From contig NZ_BNBD01000001.1 in the NCBI RefSeq assembly GCF_014654785.1, positions 620,001-684,000 of the forward strand: a stretch of DNA of 64,000 nucleotides. Reading direction: 5' to 3'. Shown in pieces: positions 18,631 through 27,370 of the stretch. A model generated the notes under the pieces. That model had not been told where the DNA came from and ran no database searches. It was given only the letters and a program-made list of their open reading frames with translations. Source of the DNA: Streptomyces mashuensis (lineage in GTDB: Bacteria > Actinomycetota > Actinomycetes > Streptomycetales > Streptomycetaceae). Numbering within the stretch: the stretch's first letter is position 1; the number at the start of each line of letters is the position of its first letter. Position numbers and translations under genes: made by a program.

Positions 18631-19449
18631 GTGGCAGGCGATTCGTATTCTTCGACTACTTCGGGCACTCCGGCTTCTTCCAGTGCTCGCACGATCGGGT
18701 CGTACGCGGCCGTGGGGGACAGCTTCACCGAGGGCGTGGGGGACCCGGGGCCCGACGGCACCTTCATCGGCTGGGCCGACCGGCTGGCCGTCCTCCTCTC
18801 CGACCAGCGTCCCGAGCACACGTTCCGGTACGCCAACCTCGCGGTGCGCGGCCGGCTCCTCGACCAGATCGTCGAGGAGCAGGTCCCCCGGGCCAAGGAA
18901 CTGGCCCCGGACCTCGTGACCTTCTGCGCCGGCGGCAACGACATCCTGCGCCCCGGCAGCGACCCCGACGACGTGGCCGCGCGCTACGAGGCCGCCGTGG
19001 CCGACCTGCGCGCCACGGTGGGCACGGTGCTCCTGTGCACCGGCTTCGACACCCGCGGCGTCCCGGTGCTGCGCCACCTGCGCGGCAAGATCGCCACCTA
19101 CACCGCCCACGTCCGCGCCATCGCCGACCGGCACGACTGCCCCGTGCTCGACCTGTGGTCGCTGCGCTCGGTGCAGGACCGGCGGGCCTGGAGCGAGGAC
19201 CGGCTGCACCTCTCCGCCGACGGGCACACCCGCGTCGCGCTGCGCGCCGCCCAGGTGCTGGGCCTGACCGTGCCGACCGACCCCGACCAGGCGTGGCCGG
19301 ACGAGGACCGGCGCTCGCCCGCCGAGATGCGCTGGGAGAACATCCACTGGGCCCGCGAGCACCTGGTGCCCTGGATCGGCCGCCGGCTGCGCGGCGAGTC
19401 CTCGGGCGACAACGTCGAGCCCAAGCGCCCGGACCTGCTGCCGCTGTAG
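18631..19449 (+). CDS. SGNH/GDSL-type lipase-esterase
   Basis: A 272-residue SGNH hydrolase. Block I is VGDSFTEGVGD with the nucleophilic Ser (about residue 32), block III is CAGGNDIL with the oxyanion Asn, and block V is LHLSADGHTR with the catalytic Asp/His. The first 27 residues are Ser/Thr-rich without a hydrophobic core, so no export signal is seen. AAGGTGAAAG precedes GTG 18631. A perfect hairpin terminator follows the stop. The ester substrate is unknown. Confidence 0.85.
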   Translation: MAGDSYSSTTSGTPASSSARTIGSYAAVGDSFTEGVGDPGPDGTFIGWADRLAVLLSDQRPEHTFRYANLAVRGRLLDQIVEEQVPRAKELAPDLVTFCAGGNDILRPGSDPDDVAARYEAAVADLRATVGTVLLCTGFDTRGVPVLRHLRGKIATYTAHVRAIADRHDCPVLDLWSLRSVQDRRAWSEDRLHLSADGHTRVALRAAQVLGLTVPTDPDQAWPDEDRRSPAEMRWENIHWAREHLVPWIGRRLRGESSGDNVEPKRPDLLPL

Positions 19450-19459
19450 CAGGACGTAC

Positions 19460-19495
19460 GGGGGCGCCGCCGCGAGCCACCGCGGCGGCGCCCCC
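19460..19495. terminator. strong hairpin terminator
   Basis: Perfect 15-bp arms GGGGGCGCCGCCGCG and CGCGGCGGCGCCCCC enclose a six-base loop. It lies between the hydrolase gene and the convergent HATPase gene, and can serve both. Confidence 0.75.
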
Positions 19496-19515
19496 GTTGC
19501 TGCGTCGCCCGCTGC

Positions 19516-19977
19516 TTAATGGGCCGGCGGCTCCTGGCACGGCAGCTCGGCCCACACCACGCGGCCCCGCCCGCTGTCGCCCGGCAGCACGCCCCAGGCC
19601 CGGGACAGCGCGCCCACCAGCAGCAGGCCGCGCCCGCTCTCCTCGTCCGCGGCGCTGCACCGCGCCCGCGGCTCCGTCGGTGCCAGCCCCTGGTCGGCGA
19701 CCTCGATGCGCAGCGCGGCACCGCTCAGCCGCAGCTGGCAGCTGACCTTGTCGCTGTCGGTGTGCCGCACCGCGTTGGTGACCAGCTCGGAGACCACCAA
19801 CTGCGCGTCGTCACACGCGACATCGTCCATCCCCCACTCCCGCAGCCGGGCGCGGACGCGCTGCCGCGCCTCCGCCACCGAGGCGTTGAGGGCCGGGAAG
19901 TGGAAGGCGTCCTGCAGACGGCCGGTGAGGACGCCGCCGCGGAACCCTAGTGAGGGTGCGTCGTAGGAGGGGAGCAC
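19516..19977 (-). CDS. anti-sigma/ATP-binding regulator (HATPase, RsbW/AbaA-like)
   Basis: A 153-residue single-domain GHKL ATPase. The N-box is SELVTNAVRH, and the G-box residues are EVADQG and SGRGLLLVGAL. Streptomyces has dozens of such RsbW-like proteins; several are encoded beside an XRE-DUF5753 regulator and a DUF397 protein, as here. GTG 19977 is the first start in the frame and lacks a good ribosome site, so the true N-terminus could be internal. It is divergent from the XRE gene. Confidence 0.75.
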   Translation of the reverse strand: MLPSYDAPSLGFRGGVLTGRLQDAFHFPALNASVAEARQRVRARLREWGMDDVACDDAQLVVSELVTNAVRHTDSDKVSCQLRLSGAALRIEVADQGLAPTEPRARCSAADEESGRGLLLVGALSRAWGVLPGDSGRGRVVWAELPCQEPPAH

Positions 19978-20129
19978 TCCGCAACTATGTGCGATAGGAC
20001 TCAGCTATGGCAAGGTTCAGTCTGTAAATTGCAGAATCGCAAGGACAGCCTGTCGGAACAACAGTCTGTTGGGTCAGCAGACTGCATGGCACACTGCTGG
20101 CACGGAACAGCCGGTGGAGGGGGTGGACA

Positions 20130-20996
20130 GTGGCGGACTCGCGGCCGGCGGGCGCCCCGACGGTCCTGCGGGTCGTGCTCGGCAAGCGCCTGCACGACCT
20201 GCGGGAGAAGGCCGGTCTCTCCTACGAGGAGGCCGGCCGCGCCCTGGACGTCACCCACGCCACGGTCCGGCGCATGGAGAAGGCCGAGGTCGGCCTGAAG
20301 ATCCCGTACGTGGAGAAGCTGCTCCGCGTCTACGGGGTCACCGACCCGGCCGAGACCGACGCCTTCCTCGCCCTCGTCCGTGAGGCCAACAAGCCCGGCT
20401 GGTGGCACCGGTTCCGCGACGTGCTGCCCGACTGGTTCAGCGCGTTCGTCAGCCTGGAACAGGAGGCCAACCTCATCCGGGCCTACGAACCGCACTACGT
20501 CCCCGGCCTCCTGCAGACCGAGGACTACGCCCGCGCCGTCCTCCGGGCGGGCATGCCGCACGCCCGCGAGGCCGACGTCGAGCGCGCCGTCGCCGTGCGC
20601 CGCGAGCGCCAGGCCCTGCTGACCCGGGACCGGCCGCCGCTGCTGTGGGTCGTCATGGACGAGACGGTGCTGCGCCGCCCCATCGGCGGCCCGGACGTCA
20701 TGCGCGCCCAGATCGACCGGCTGATCGAGGCCGCCGAGCTGCCGCAGGTGCGACTGCAGTTCATGCCCTTCGCCGCCGGCCCCCACCCGGCGATGTACGG
20801 GCCCTTCCACATCTTCCGGTTCCCCCTCCAGGAACTGCCGGACATCGCGTACGCCGAGAACCTCGTCGGAGCCTCGTACTTCGACCAGCGCGACGACGTG
20901 TCGTCCTTCCTGGAGGCCCTGGACCGCATGTGCGCGCAGGCCGCGCCGGCACACACCACCAAGGCGATCCTGGGTGGCATTCGTAAGGAGATCTGA
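20130..20996 (+). CDS. XRE-family regulator with DUF5753 (WhiJ-like)
   Basis: A 288-residue protein. Residues 12-70 form an XRE helix-turn-helix (LHDLREKAGLSYEEAGRALD, VTHATVRRMEKAEVG) and the rest is the DUF5753 domain, with PGLLQTEDYARAV as its signature. WhiJ-type regulators influence differentiation and secondary metabolism in Streptomyces and typically act with a neighbouring DUF397 protein. GGAGGGGG precedes GTG 20130. The DUF397 gene starts five bases after the stop. Confidence 0.88.
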   Translation: MADSRPAGAPTVLRVVLGKRLHDLREKAGLSYEEAGRALDVTHATVRRMEKAEVGLKIPYVEKLLRVYGVTDPAETDAFLALVREANKPGWWHRFRDVLPDWFSAFVSLEQEANLIRAYEPHYVPGLLQTEDYARAVLRAGMPHAREADVERAVAVRRERQALLTRDRPPLLWVVMDETVLRRPIGGPDVMRAQIDRLIEAAELPQVRLQFMPFAAGPHPAMYGPFHIFRFPLQELPDIAYAENLVGASYFDQRDDVSSFLEALDRMCAQAAPAHTTKAILGGIRKEI

Positions 20997-21001
20997 ACCA
21001 T

Positions 21002-21265
21002 ATGGATCCGGACCGCGTCTACAACGGCATGCCCGCCACGGACCTCGGCACCGAGGGCTGGAGCAAGCCGTGGAGCGGCGGCAACGGAGGCAGCTGCGTC
21101 GAGGTGATGCGGCTGGGGGACGGCCGCGTCGCGGTGCGCCAGTCCACCGACCCCGACGGCCCCGCACTGATCTACACGCACGGCGAGATGGCGACCTTCA
21201 TCCGCGGTGCCAAGGCCGGCGAGGCCGACTTCCTGCTGGCCGCACCGGGTGTGCGCGCCGAGTGA
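21002..21265 (+). CDS. DUF397 small regulator partner
   Basis: An 87-residue DUF397 protein with the pattern WSKPWSGGNGGSCVEV, then VAVRQSTDPDGPAL and a helix ending in FIRGAKAGEADFLL. It starts just after the XRE-DUF5753 gene, behind the AAGGAGA of that gene's last codons. In WhiJ-type pairs the DUF397 protein is thought to modulate the XRE regulator. Likely cytosolic. Confidence 0.85.
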   Translation: MDPDRVYNGMPATDLGTEGWSKPWSGGNGGSCVEVMRLGDGRVAVRQSTDPDGPALIYTHGEMATFIRGAKAGEADFLLAAPGVRAE

Positions 21266-21279
21266 CGCGCGTGGAGTTA

Positions 21280-21299
21280 CGCGCGTCGACCGACGCGCG
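21280..21299. terminator. short perfect hairpin after the DUF397 gene
   Basis: CGCGCGTC and GACGCGCG enclose a four-base loop. No T-run follows, so it may be a terminator or only attenuate transcription into the methyltransferase gene. Confidence 0.35.
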
Positions 21300-21362
21300 C
21301 CGACCGGTGCGCACGGCCGGCCGGGCCGCGGCGGGGGGACAGCGACGAGAGGGGACAACGGC

Positions 21363-22253
21363 GTGAACGAGCACGGCACCGACGGCCCGGGGGGCGTTCC
21401 GGCGATCCCGGCGGCGGCCTTCCCACTGGAGGGCTTCGCGGCGGAGGAGATCGACACCAGCAGGCCGCACCCGGCCCGCATGTACGACTACTACCTCGGC
21501 GGCTGGGACAACTACGAGGTCGACCGGACGGCGGCCGAGCGCGTCATCGCCGCGCACCCGCAGGTACGCCTGTCGGCCCGCGCCAACCGGGCCTTCATGG
21601 GCCGCGCGGTGCGCGACGCGGTGGCGTCCGGCATCCGCCAGATCATCGACATCGGCACCGGCATCCCCACCTCGCCCAACACCCACGAGCTCGCGCGCGA
21701 GCTCGACCCCCGCGTCACCGTCGCCTACGTCGACAACGACCCCATCGTGGCCACCCACGCCGGGGCCAAGCTCACCGGCGCCGGCGGCGCCGGCTTCGCA
21801 CTCGCCGACGTCCGGGACCCGGAAACGATTCTGCGGCACCCGGTCGTCCGCGAACTGATCGACTTCGGCGAGCCGGTGGCGCTGCTGCTCGTCGCCGTCC
21901 TCCACTTCGTCAGGGACGAGGAGGACCCGGCGGGCATCGTCGCCGCCCTCGGCGACGCCCTGCCCGCGGGCAGCCGGCTCGTGCTCTCGCACGCCACCGG
22001 GGAACCGTACGAGGGCTACGCCGCCGGCCGCACCGACCATGCCGCCCGCGACGGCGTCGTCGACGTCTACAAGAACGCCACGGCCACCCTCAACCTGCGC
22101 GGCCGGGCCGCCGTCGAGCGGCTCTTCGGGCCCTTCGAGCTCCTCGACCCGGGAGTGGTCCGGGTGCCGCTGTGGCGCCCGGACGGACCGGTCCCGGACC
22201 CCGAGGAGCTCAACAACACCATCTTCTACGGCGGTGTGGGGCGGAAGGGCTGA
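21363..22253 (+). CDS. SAM-dependent methyltransferase, DUF574/Methyltransf_19 type
   Basis: A 296-residue protein of the abundant Streptomyces DUF574 methyltransferase family. The hallmark N-terminal block is RPHPARMYDYYLGGWDNYEV. The SAM-binding motif is IIDIGTGIPTSPNTHELA, followed by VAYVDNDPIVATHA. Substrates of this family are not known. GAGAGGGG lies about eight bases before GTG 21363. The frame could extend upstream, but that portion reads as non-coding. Confidence 0.85.
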   Translation: MNEHGTDGPGGVPAIPAAAFPLEGFAAEEIDTSRPHPARMYDYYLGGWDNYEVDRTAAERVIAAHPQVRLSARANRAFMGRAVRDAVASGIRQIIDIGTGIPTSPNTHELARELDPRVTVAYVDNDPIVATHAGAKLTGAGGAGFALADVRDPETILRHPVVRELIDFGEPVALLLVAVLHFVRDEEDPAGIVAALGDALPAGSRLVLSHATGEPYEGYAAGRTDHAARDGVVDVYKNATATLNLRGRAAVERLFGPFELLDPGVVRVPLWRPDGPVPDPEELNNTIFYGGVGRKG

Positions 22254-22257
22254 ACCG

Positions 22258-22833
22258 TCAGGCGGGCGGGGTGCGGTGGGCGGGCCGGGCCGGGACGTCG
22301 CAGCTGTCCTTGAAGCCCTGGCTGGTCAGCCCCAGCGCCGAGTTGACGCGCGAGCGGAAGTTCTCCACCGCCACCATCGCCGTCAGCTCCACCAGCGCCT
22401 CGTCGCCGAGGGCGGTGCGCAGCCGGTCCGTCAGGGCGTCGTCCACGGTGGGCGGGGTGGCCGTCATCGCCTCCGCGTACTCCATGACGTCCCGCTCCAG
22501 CGGGGTGTAGACGTCGCTGTCGCGCCAGAACGGCACGTCGTGCAGCTTCTCGTGCGACATGCCGTTGCGGCGGCCCTCCCAGTAGCCGAAGTCCATGCAC
22601 CACGAGCAGCCGATCGCCGCCGACGACGCCATCACCGCGAGGTCCTTCAGCCCGCGGTCCAGCTTGTTCCAGCGCGCCAGCGACTTCTCGAAGCGCGCGT
22701 CGGTGAGCAGCACGCGGCGGTGGTGCCCCAGCGCCAGCAGCGGCTCGATGACCTTGCCGTAGGCGCGCCTGCTGTAGCCGGCGACGAGCCGGTTCAGCAG
22801 GGTGCGCGGCGGGTCGAGGGGGATACGGGCCAT
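22258..22833 (-). CDS. carboxymuconolactone decarboxylase/AhpD-like protein
   Basis: A 191-residue all-helical protein with the AhpD-type redox pair in IGCSWCMDFG (CxxC), no downstream catalytic His pattern that would indicate a true decarboxylase, and a C-terminal VENFRSRVNSALG typical of the Streptomyces subgroup. GGAGGT lies seven bases before ATG 22833. It may reduce peroxides with a thiol partner. It faces away from the AlkB-like gene and shares a 90-bp intergenic region with it. Confidence 0.8.
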   Translation of the reverse strand: MARIPLDPPRTLLNRLVAGYSRRAYGKVIEPLLALGHHRRVLLTDARFEKSLARWNKLDRGLKDLAVMASSAAIGCSWCMDFGYWEGRRNGMSHEKLHDVPFWRDSDVYTPLERDVMEYAEAMTATPPTVDDALTDRLRTALGDEALVELTAMVAVENFRSRVNSALGLTSQGFKDSCDVPARPAHRTPPA

Positions 22834-22911
22834 GGTGCCGACCTCCAAGGTGACGAGGGTGCGTTGCTTTCGCCCGTACGACGCACCGGACGCCCCCGGA
22901 TGTGACATGCG

Positions 22912-22917
22912 TAGCCT
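22912..22917 (+). promoter_or_regulatory. -10 box TAGCCT for a leaderless AlkB-like transcript
   Basis: TAGCCT ends seven bases before ATG 22924, so transcription would begin at or next to the start codon. No ribosome site is visible before the ATG, which agrees with leaderless translation. No convincing -35 is present. Confidence 0.35.
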
Positions 22918-22923
22918 GGCGGC

Positions 22924-23571
22924 ATGGACGGCGAGCTCTTCCCACGGCCTCCGGCGGAGATCGCGCCGGGCGCGGTCCACGTCCCCGGCTGGCTGGACAC
23001 CGCCGCCCAGCACCGCCTGCTGGCGGCCTGCCGCGCCTGGGCCCGGCCCCCGGCCGGCCTGCGCACCGTCCGCATGCCCAGCGGCGGCGAGATGTCCGTC
23101 CGCACGGTGTGCCTGGGCTGGCACTGGTTCCCCTACGGCTACGCCCGCACCGTCGTCGACGGCGACGGCGCACCCGTGAAACCGTTCCCGGCCTGGCTGG
23201 ACGACCTGGCCCGCGACGCCGTACGGGCCGCCCACGGAACCGGCCCGGGCCCGGACCCGTACGACATCGCACTGATCAACTTCTACGACGCGGGCGCCCG
23301 CATGGGCCTGCACCGCGACAGCGACGAGAAGTCGCCCGCCCCCGTCGTCTCCCTCAGCCTCGGCGACACGTGCGTCTTCCGCTTCGGCAACACCCGTACC
23401 CGGACCCGCCCCTGGACCGACGTGGAGCTGCGCAGCGGCGACCTGTTCGTCTTCGGCGGTCCGTCCCGCCTCGCCTACCACGGCGTCCCCCGCACCTTCC
23501 CCGGCACGGCGCCCCCGCACCTCGGGCTGCGGGGCAGGCTGAACATCACGCTGCGGGTGAGCGGGCTGTAG
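22924..23571 (+). CDS. AlkB-like 2-oxoglutarate/Fe(II) dioxygenase
   Basis: A 215-residue double-stranded beta-helix oxygenase related to the DNA/RNA alkylation-repair enzyme AlkB. The iron ligands are the HxD in MGLHRDSDE and the His in RLAYHGVPR; the 2-oxoglutarate-binding Arg is in LRGRLNITLRV. IALINFYDAGARMG is typical of the family. It should remove alkyl groups from damaged bases by oxidative demethylation. It is about the size of E. coli AlkB. Confidence 0.85.
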   Translation: MDGELFPRPPAEIAPGAVHVPGWLDTAAQHRLLAACRAWARPPAGLRTVRMPSGGEMSVRTVCLGWHWFPYGYARTVVDGDGAPVKPFPAWLDDLARDAVRAAHGTGPGPDPYDIALINFYDAGARMGLHRDSDEKSPAPVVSLSLGDTCVFRFGNTRTRTRPWTDVELRSGDLFVFGGPSRLAYHGVPRTFPGTAPPHLGLRGRLNITLRVSGL

Positions 23572-23659
23572 GGGGCGGGGGAGGGGCGGGCGTGGGGGCG
23601 GGCGTCGGGAAGATCCACACGGCACCGATAATGAAGACCCCCGACGCCCTGGAGGTGCC

Positions 23660-24826
23660 GTGTCCGGCTCCCGGCCCACCCGCCCGCGCTCGCCGCTCGA
23701 CTCCCTGCGCCCGGCCGCCTTCGGCGCCGACCCGACCGGGGAGCGCCTGGCGCGCATCAGGCGGTCGCCGCACTTCGCCGATGGCGCCTTCGTCAACCCC
23801 GAGGGCCCCCGCCGCACCCCCGCCGGGTCCATGCTGCGGCTGCTGCCCGGCTACTTCAGCGCCGAGGAACGCCGCCGCCGCGCCCCCGCCCAGGCCGTGC
23901 CCGTCCACCCCACCACCGTCGCCGACCTCGCCCGGCCCAGCGCCTCGGGGCTCCGCCTCACCTGGATGGGCCACTCGACGGTGCTCGCCGAGATCGACGG
24001 CGCCCGCATCCTCCTCGACCCCGTGTGGTCCGAGCGCTGCTCCCCGTTCCCCTTCGCCGGACCGCGCCGGCTGCACCCCGTACCCGTACCGCTCTCCGAG
24101 GCCGGCCGCCCCGACGCCGTCGTGATCTCCCACGACCACTACGACCACCTGGACATGGCCACGGTACGGGCGCTCGCCCGCACCGGCACCACCTTCGTCG
24201 TCCCGCTGGGCGTCGGCGCCCACCTGGAGCACTGGGGCGTGCCCGCGGCCCGCATCACCGAACTCGACTGGCACGAACAGACCGAGGTCGCCGGCCTCAC
24301 TCTCACCGCCACCCCGGCCCGCCACTTCTGCGGCCGCGCCCTGCGCAACGCCCAGCACACGCTCTGGGCCTCCTGGGTGATCACGGGCCCGGACCACCGC
24401 GTGTTCCACAGCGGCGACACGGGCTACTTCCCCGGCTTCGCGGACATCGGCGACCGGCACGGGCCGTTCGACGCGACGATGATCCAGGTGGGCGCGTACT
24501 CCGACCTGTGGCCCGACATCCACATGCGCCCGGAGGAGGGCCTCCGGGCCCACACGGACCTCCAGTGCGGCGACGCGACGACCGGCGTGATGCTCCCCAT
24601 CCACTGGGGCACGTTCAGCCTGGCCCCCCACCCGTGGGCGGAACCGGCGGAGGGCAGCGTGGCGGCGGCGGAGAAGCACGGGGCGCGTGTGGTGGTACCG
24701 CGACCGGGCCAGCCGTTCGAGCCGGCGGAGGGGCTGCTGCTGGACCCGTGGTGGCGGCCGGGGACGGTGGAGGTGGCGGTGGGGACGGGGGCTACGGGGG
24801 AGTTGGGGTTGGTGGGGGACAGGTGA
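23660..24826 (+). CDS. metallo-beta-lactamase-fold hydrolase (UlaG/NAPE-PLD-like)
   Basis: A 388-residue MBL-fold protein. The zinc motif is SHDHYDHLD, further ligands lie in TPARHFCGR, HSGDTGYFPG and PIHWGTFSLAPHP, and WMGHSTVL is the strand preceding the first ligand. This layout matches the NAPE-phospholipase-D/UlaG-like branch; the substrate is unknown. GGAGGTG precedes GTG 23660. The last 18 residues are Gly/Val-rich and are encoded by a run of G-tracts. Confidence 0.82.
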   Translation: MSGSRPTRPRSPLDSLRPAAFGADPTGERLARIRRSPHFADGAFVNPEGPRRTPAGSMLRLLPGYFSAEERRRRAPAQAVPVHPTTVADLARPSASGLRLTWMGHSTVLAEIDGARILLDPVWSERCSPFPFAGPRRLHPVPVPLSEAGRPDAVVISHDHYDHLDMATVRALARTGTTFVVPLGVGAHLEHWGVPAARITELDWHEQTEVAGLTLTATPARHFCGRALRNAQHTLWASWVITGPDHRVFHSGDTGYFPGFADIGDRHGPFDATMIQVGAYSDLWPDIHMRPEEGLRAHTDLQCGDATTGVMLPIHWGTFSLAPHPWAEPAEGSVAAAEKHGARVVVPRPGQPFEPAEGLLLDPWWRPGTVEVAVGTGATGELGLVGDR

Positions 24827-24835
24827 TGCACGCGG

Positions 24836-27370
24836 TCACTTGGTCACAGCGATGATCTGACTCCAGATGGTCACCACGGCCACCAACTGCGCGAAGAGGA
24901 AGGCGAGCTGTCCGGAGAGCCCGTGCACGTGGTAGATCGAGGCCAGCAGGCCGAGGCGCCTCATCCAGTAAGGGCGTTCCCGGCTGAACGTGTCGGTGTC
25001 CATCCACATGCTCGTCAGGGTCAGCACCATGAGCATCAGGATGATGGACAGGACCTGCTCGCCCAGCTGCTGGTGGCCGATACCGAGATCCAGCCCGGCC
25101 ACCACACCGATGGGGACGAGCCAGGCGACGAACAAGTAGAAGGCCCGTACGGGCCCGCGTTCCCCAGGGAGCACGCGCCACAACGCACCCAGGACGAGTC
25201 CGGCGCCGGCGAAGGACATCTCCTGAGCCAGGAACGTGCCCGCGGTGTCCGGAATACCGACCGGCGAATTGAGGGTGTGAGCCCAGTGGTGGGGCCCGTA
25301 GGCCTTCGCGTACCAGGCGGTGACCATGCTCGGGAGGATGCCGAAGAGAGCCGCCCAGCGAGCGGCGTTGAGGGCGTTCTCCCACCACCGTGGGTGTGGA
25401 CCCCAGCCGAGAGCGACGTCCACCATGGACACGGAGTCCGGCAGGCAGTTGTGGCGGCACCGACCGGGGCGCCAGTCGTGCAGGGAGCGGAGTTGCTCCT
25501 CCAGGCCGTGTCTGTCGGCATCCCCCTTGCGCCCGTGGTCGACGAGGTGGAGCTGGTGGAGCAGGTCCCGGCACTTGCGGGCGTCGTCCATCAGCCGCTG
25601 GGTCCCGGCCGGGGTGCTCAACTCGGCGACGACACAGTCCTTCTCCGCCTTGTGGCTCACCCGGCCCAGAACCGACCATCTGCGTCCCACCTTCACCATG
25701 GCGTAGAGCGCGGCCATGTTCAGCGGCAACCACAGGCCGTACAGGGCTGCCACGCTGCCTGCGAACAGGGCCGACCTCAGCGCCACGATGATGGCGAAGA
25801 CGCCGGTGACCAGCAGGAGATCCACCCCTTGTGGTCCGAGGGACGTGTCCGGTCTGGTCCGCGAACTGCTGTGCAACAGCGCCACAAGGGCGATCCCCGT
25901 CAGCATCCAGGTGTAGGCGTACACCCACTGCGGTCCCCTGGAGGCGAAGTCCGCGAGTTGCCGGCCGAGAGCGCCCGTGTAGCCGGACCCGAAGAGCGCC
26001 CGCGCCTGCCCCAGCCAGTCGGCGCGTTCCCACATGAATTCGAAGGCGAGGAGGCGGCAGGCCACCAGCAACGCTGCCAGGACGGCGAGTGACGACCCGA
26101 TGACGGCGATGCGGCGGAGAGGATGCCTGACCCCGCTTCCCCACGCGGCGCCGCCCAGTTTTCCCTCGCTCGCAAAACGCCAGGCCCAGGCGGCGATGGC
26201 GGTCAGCCACAGCCACAGCGCGGACAGGTTCAGCAGGACCAGCCCGACAATGGCCGAGGTCGTCGGCGGGACGGTCGGCGTGAGGTTCCACTCCAGGCCG
26301 AAGAGGTGGGGAGCCGCGATGACCAGCAGGCCGAGCGCCGCCGCCGAAGTGGTGGACGCGACGATCGCATGGCGTGCCTTGATGCCGTTGCGGCTGTCAT
26401 CGGCGCCCTGCATGAAGGACGACCACGGCTTTGCCAGCAGGACAAGAGCAAGACCCGAGGCAATGACGATGAGGGCTCTCCAGGAATGCACGCCGGAGGA
26501 CGAACGAAGGAGCAGCAGGAGGGTGAGGCCAAGCGCTGCGCTCAGCCCGGCCCATTGCAGAACCGTGTTCGTCAGAGCCCGGGTGGCGGCCTTTTCGGGG
26601 GTGCCTTCGGCCTTCCGGCGAAAGCGCCATGCCGACGTGGCGATCACGCCGGATGCGGAGATCCACCAGGAGACGATGCCCAGGGAACCGATCCAGGCGA
26701 CATGGGGGCTCAGCTGTGGGGCGAAATCCTGCGGCGGTACCAATCGGGCTTCGACGGGTGGAGGATGGTTCTTCCATGCTCTGCCGTGCCGGTCGATGTC
26801 CGCTTCCCCGGCGGGACGGGCAGCGCTGATGCCGAGGCCACCCGGGTCGACCTCGATCCTTTCCCAGGACGCCCCGGTCAAGGTTCGCGGTGCTTGAAGG
26901 GCGGCTTTCCAGTCATGGTCGGGCCTGACGTCGACCGTCCAGGGACCGATGGTGAAACGGCCGGCGGAATCGATCAGGTTCCACGACTCGTAGTGCAGGG
27001 TGACCCGGTCTCCGTGTTTGGTCGCCTGGGGGCTGGTGGTCTGCCACTCCGGAGGATGCCCTCTGGGTGTCAGCAGGCAGCGCATGGCCTCCCGGTACTT
27101 CGGAGATTCGGCGCTGAGGGTGAGCGCCTCTGCGATGTCGGCTCCCCACTGCTGTTCCGTCCCCCAAATGCTGGTGGTCTGCTCCACCTCGATGAAATCG
27201 GGGCGCTGCCGATGGAAGGCGAGCCTGGACGTCACGTGCAGCTTGTCGGGCTGCGCAAGGGAGCAGTCGGCCGCCGCCCCCGCCGCCCGTGACTCCGCCG
27301 GCTGACCCACCCACCACCCCAGCAGCACCACGACGAGCGCGAGCCACCGCCACCCCCGGCGGCGGGTCAT
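24836..27370 (-). CDS. large polytopic membrane protein, DUF6185-like
   Basis: An 844-residue protein. A signal-like hydrophobic segment (about residues 6-22) is followed by an extracytoplasmic domain of about 200 residues, then some ten to twelve membrane helices between residues 220 and 840. A soluble insert near residues 570-660 contains KCRDLLHQLHLVDHGRKG and a Cys pair in GRCRHNCLPD. I recognise a likeness to Streptomyces DUF6185 proteins from memory; function is unknown. ATG 27370 overlaps the upstream gene's stop as ATGA, so the two form an operon. Codon use and GC are visibly lower than in the flanking genes, suggesting later acquisition. Confidence 0.7.
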   Translation of the reverse strand: MTRRRGWRWLALVVVLLGWWVGQPAESRAAGAAADCSLAQPDKLHVTSRLAFHRQRPDFIEVEQTTSIWGTEQQWGADIAEALTLSAESPKYREAMRCLLTPRGHPPEWQTTSPQATKHGDRVTLHYESWNLIDSAGRFTIGPWTVDVRPDHDWKAALQAPRTLTGASWERIEVDPGGLGISAARPAGEADIDRHGRAWKNHPPPVEARLVPPQDFAPQLSPHVAWIGSLGIVSWWISASGVIATSAWRFRRKAEGTPEKAATRALTNTVLQWAGLSAALGLTLLLLLRSSSGVHSWRALIVIASGLALVLLAKPWSSFMQGADDSRNGIKARHAIVASTTSAAALGLLVIAAPHLFGLEWNLTPTVPPTTSAIVGLVLLNLSALWLWLTAIAAWAWRFASEGKLGGAAWGSGVRHPLRRIAVIGSSLAVLAALLVACRLLAFEFMWERADWLGQARALFGSGYTGALGRQLADFASRGPQWVYAYTWMLTGIALVALLHSSSRTRPDTSLGPQGVDLLLVTGVFAIIVALRSALFAGSVAALYGLWLPLNMAALYAMVKVGRRWSVLGRVSHKAEKDCVVAELSTPAGTQRLMDDARKCRDLLHQLHLVDHGRKGDADRHGLEEQLRSLHDWRPGRCRHNCLPDSVSMVDVALGWGPHPRWWENALNAARWAALFGILPSMVTAWYAKAYGPHHWAHTLNSPVGIPDTAGTFLAQEMSFAGAGLVLGALWRVLPGERGPVRAFYLFVAWLVPIGVVAGLDLGIGHQQLGEQVLSIILMLMVLTLTSMWMDTDTFSRERPYWMRRLGLLASIYHVHGLSGQLAFLFAQLVAVVTIWSQIIAVTK

